From Proteobacteria bacterium UBA7821 (GTDB lineage: Bacteria > Pseudomonadota > Gammaproteobacteria > Comchoanobacterales > Comchoanobacteraceae), in contig DLBP01000083.1 in the NCBI GenBank assembly GCA_002480165.1, positions 1 through 6,189 on the forward strand: a stretch of DNA of 6,189 nucleotides, read 5' to 3'. The position numbers and the translations under genes were made by a program. Under the pieces are notes generated by a model. It was given only the letters and a program-made list of their open reading frames with translations. It ran no database searches and was not told the origin of the DNA. Shown piece by piece: positions 5,092-6,189 of the stretch (within the stretch, counting starts at the first letter, position 1; each line of letters opens with the position of its first letter).

Positions 5092-6189
5092 TCATCGCCT
5101 ATTCTTAACCGCACTTCGTAGTGTCCGAGCAGAGCCTTTCTTTCTCTTGTATTGATTCGTTTTGTTATAAGGGATATTCTTCTCTCGTGCTTGAAAATGT
5201 TCTTCTCGATCCGCTGTCGGCTCCATGTAACGCTCGTTGACTACCACAGAAACCATGGCATCACCCGAAACATTGACTGCTGTCCTAGCCATATCAATAA
5301 TGCGATCGACACCGAATAAGATGGCTATGCCATCAGCTGGCACACCAATCTGATTTAATACCATGGTGAGTGTGATGAAGCCAACACTCGGAACACCTGC
5401 TGTTCCGATAGACGCGATCGTTGCCATCATAATGACTGTCAGGTAATCTGACAGGCTTAAATCAAACCCATAAGCATTCGTTATAAAAACAGTTGCTATA
5501 CCCTGCATAATAGCCGTACCGTCCATATTCACCGTCGCGCCAAGTGGGATGACAAACTGGGCCACTGATCGCTTGACATGAAATTGCTCTTTAACGGTTC
5601 TCAATACAACAGGTATCGAAGCATTACTACTGGAAGTGGAGAAAGCAAACAGCATGGTACTGGCCATTTTTTTGAGAAATGACTGGATTGTGTAAGGTGT
5701 AAAGAGCTTAAGTATAATACCGTATACCAAAACGACTTGTAACAACAGCACAAAAAAGACAGTCAAGACATACGCTAATAACTCACCCAAAACATCGCCA
5801 CCTGTCGAATAAGTCAGCTTGGTGATCAGACAGAATATACCCACTGGTGCAAAAGACATAATAATCATAATTGAACTGGTCAATACAGAATTAATATCAC
5901 TGAAAAACCGTATAATCCGTTTGCCAGGCTGGCCGGATGCAATGATTGCGATACCAAACAAAACCGCTAGTATAATCAATTGGATAAAATCGCCCTCAAC
6001 GAATGCCAAAAAAGGGTTTGTTGGCACCCAACTCAGCAGCAATTCCTGAAAAGATAGCGGAGACACTTGATAACTGATACTGCTAACTGAACCCAGATCA
6101 ACCCCTCGACCAATACCAAACCAAGTTGCAACGGTCAATGCGATGGTAATGGCGATCGCCGTTGTAAAAATATACAATCCAAATGCAGT
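5092..6189 (-). CDS. Dicarboxylate/amino acid:cation symporter (DAACS, GltP/DctA-like), 5' end outside window
   Basis: This inner-membrane secondary transporter takes up dicarboxylates or acidic amino acids with Na+ or H+. The frame is open to base 6189. The TTG at 6177 is an internal leucine, because the codons before it (T-A-F-G) continue into the family's GLYxxTTAIAI segment. About 365 residues are visible; the first one or two membrane segments are missing. Counting from that leucine: hydrophobic helices near 3-20, 64-82, 98-118 and 132-158; the HP1 serine motif STSSSNASIP at 180-189; NMDGT in TM7 at 217-221; the HP2 loop IGTAGVPS at 257-264; and TM8 with D291, D295, R298, T299 and N302. 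These align with D390, D394, R397, T398 and N401 of archaeal GltPh. The retained arginine favours an acidic substrate. The C-terminus ends in a basic tail (KRKKGSA...KNRR). The exact substrate is not resolved. Confidence 0.93.
   Translation of the reverse strand, partial: TAFGLYIFTTAIAITIALTVATWFGIGRGVDLGSVSSISYQVSPLSFQELLLSWVPTNPFLAFVEGDFIQLIILAVLFGIAIIASGQPGKRIIRFFSDINSVLTSSIMIIMSFAPVGIFCLITKLTYSTGGDVLGELLAYVLTVFFVLLLQVVLVYGIILKLFTPYTIQSFLKKMASTMLFAFSTSSSNASIPVVLRTVKEQFHVKRSVAQFVIPLGATVNMDGTAIMQGIATVFITNAYGFDLSLSDYLTVIMMATIASIGTAGVPSVGFITLTMVLNQIGVPADGIAILFGVDRIIDMARTAVNVSGDAMVSVVVNERYMEPTADREEHFQAREKNIPYNKTNQYKRKKGSARTLRSAVKNRR

Noticed and set aside
5819..6049. Plus-strand open frame inside the symporter gene
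   Set aside because: It is antisense to conserved transporter helices and has no recognisable product.

Overview
The window is a compact housekeeping segment from what is most likely a gammaproteobacterium. The inference rests on the order ffh, rpsP, rimM, trmD, rplS on one strand, a DnaQ epsilon subunit of enterobacterial type with its C-terminal tail, and a GntX/ComF-like zinc-ribbon start. All stops fit the standard bacterial code, and GC looks to be in the mid-40s percent by eye. I cannot name the genus.

Layout. Bases 1-752 (+) hold the 3' part of a PfkB-family sugar/nucleoside kinase whose start lies left of the window. It overlaps ffh (749-2101, +) by four bases, so the two are probably translationally coupled. 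An 88-bp gap follows, with an inverted repeat and an extended -10 promoter candidate. The tightly packed cluster rpsP-rimM-trmD-rplS comes next (2190-3994, +): ribosomal protein S16, 16S maturation factor RimM, tRNA m1G37 methyltransferase and ribosomal protein L19. dnaQ (3976-4653, -) converges on rplS and overlaps it by 19 bp. A short ComF/GntX-like fragment (4705-5091, +) is divergent from dnaQ. Its stop codon directly abuts the stop codon of a dicarboxylate/amino acid:cation symporter gene (5092-6189, -), which runs off the right edge.

How the genes work together. ffh serves co-translational membrane targeting. The rpsP cluster makes ribosomal proteins of both subunits together with a ribosome-assembly factor and a tRNA modification that keeps the reading frame. 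dnaQ proofreads replication. The kinase and the symporter are metabolic/transport genes without an obvious link to these.

The most notable theme is erosion of family consensus in otherwise universal proteins. Ffh departs at three GTPase loops, TrmD at its GGGPGM loop, its CGRYEG glutamate and its catalytic-aspartate region, and RimM at its NDVLV motif. The ComF-like gene has lost its phosphoribosyltransferase domain. With the overlapping genes, this suggests a divergent, perhaps reduced lineage. I see no mobile element, CRISPR array, RNA gene or clear intrinsic terminator, and nothing that convincingly amounts to a new biological system.
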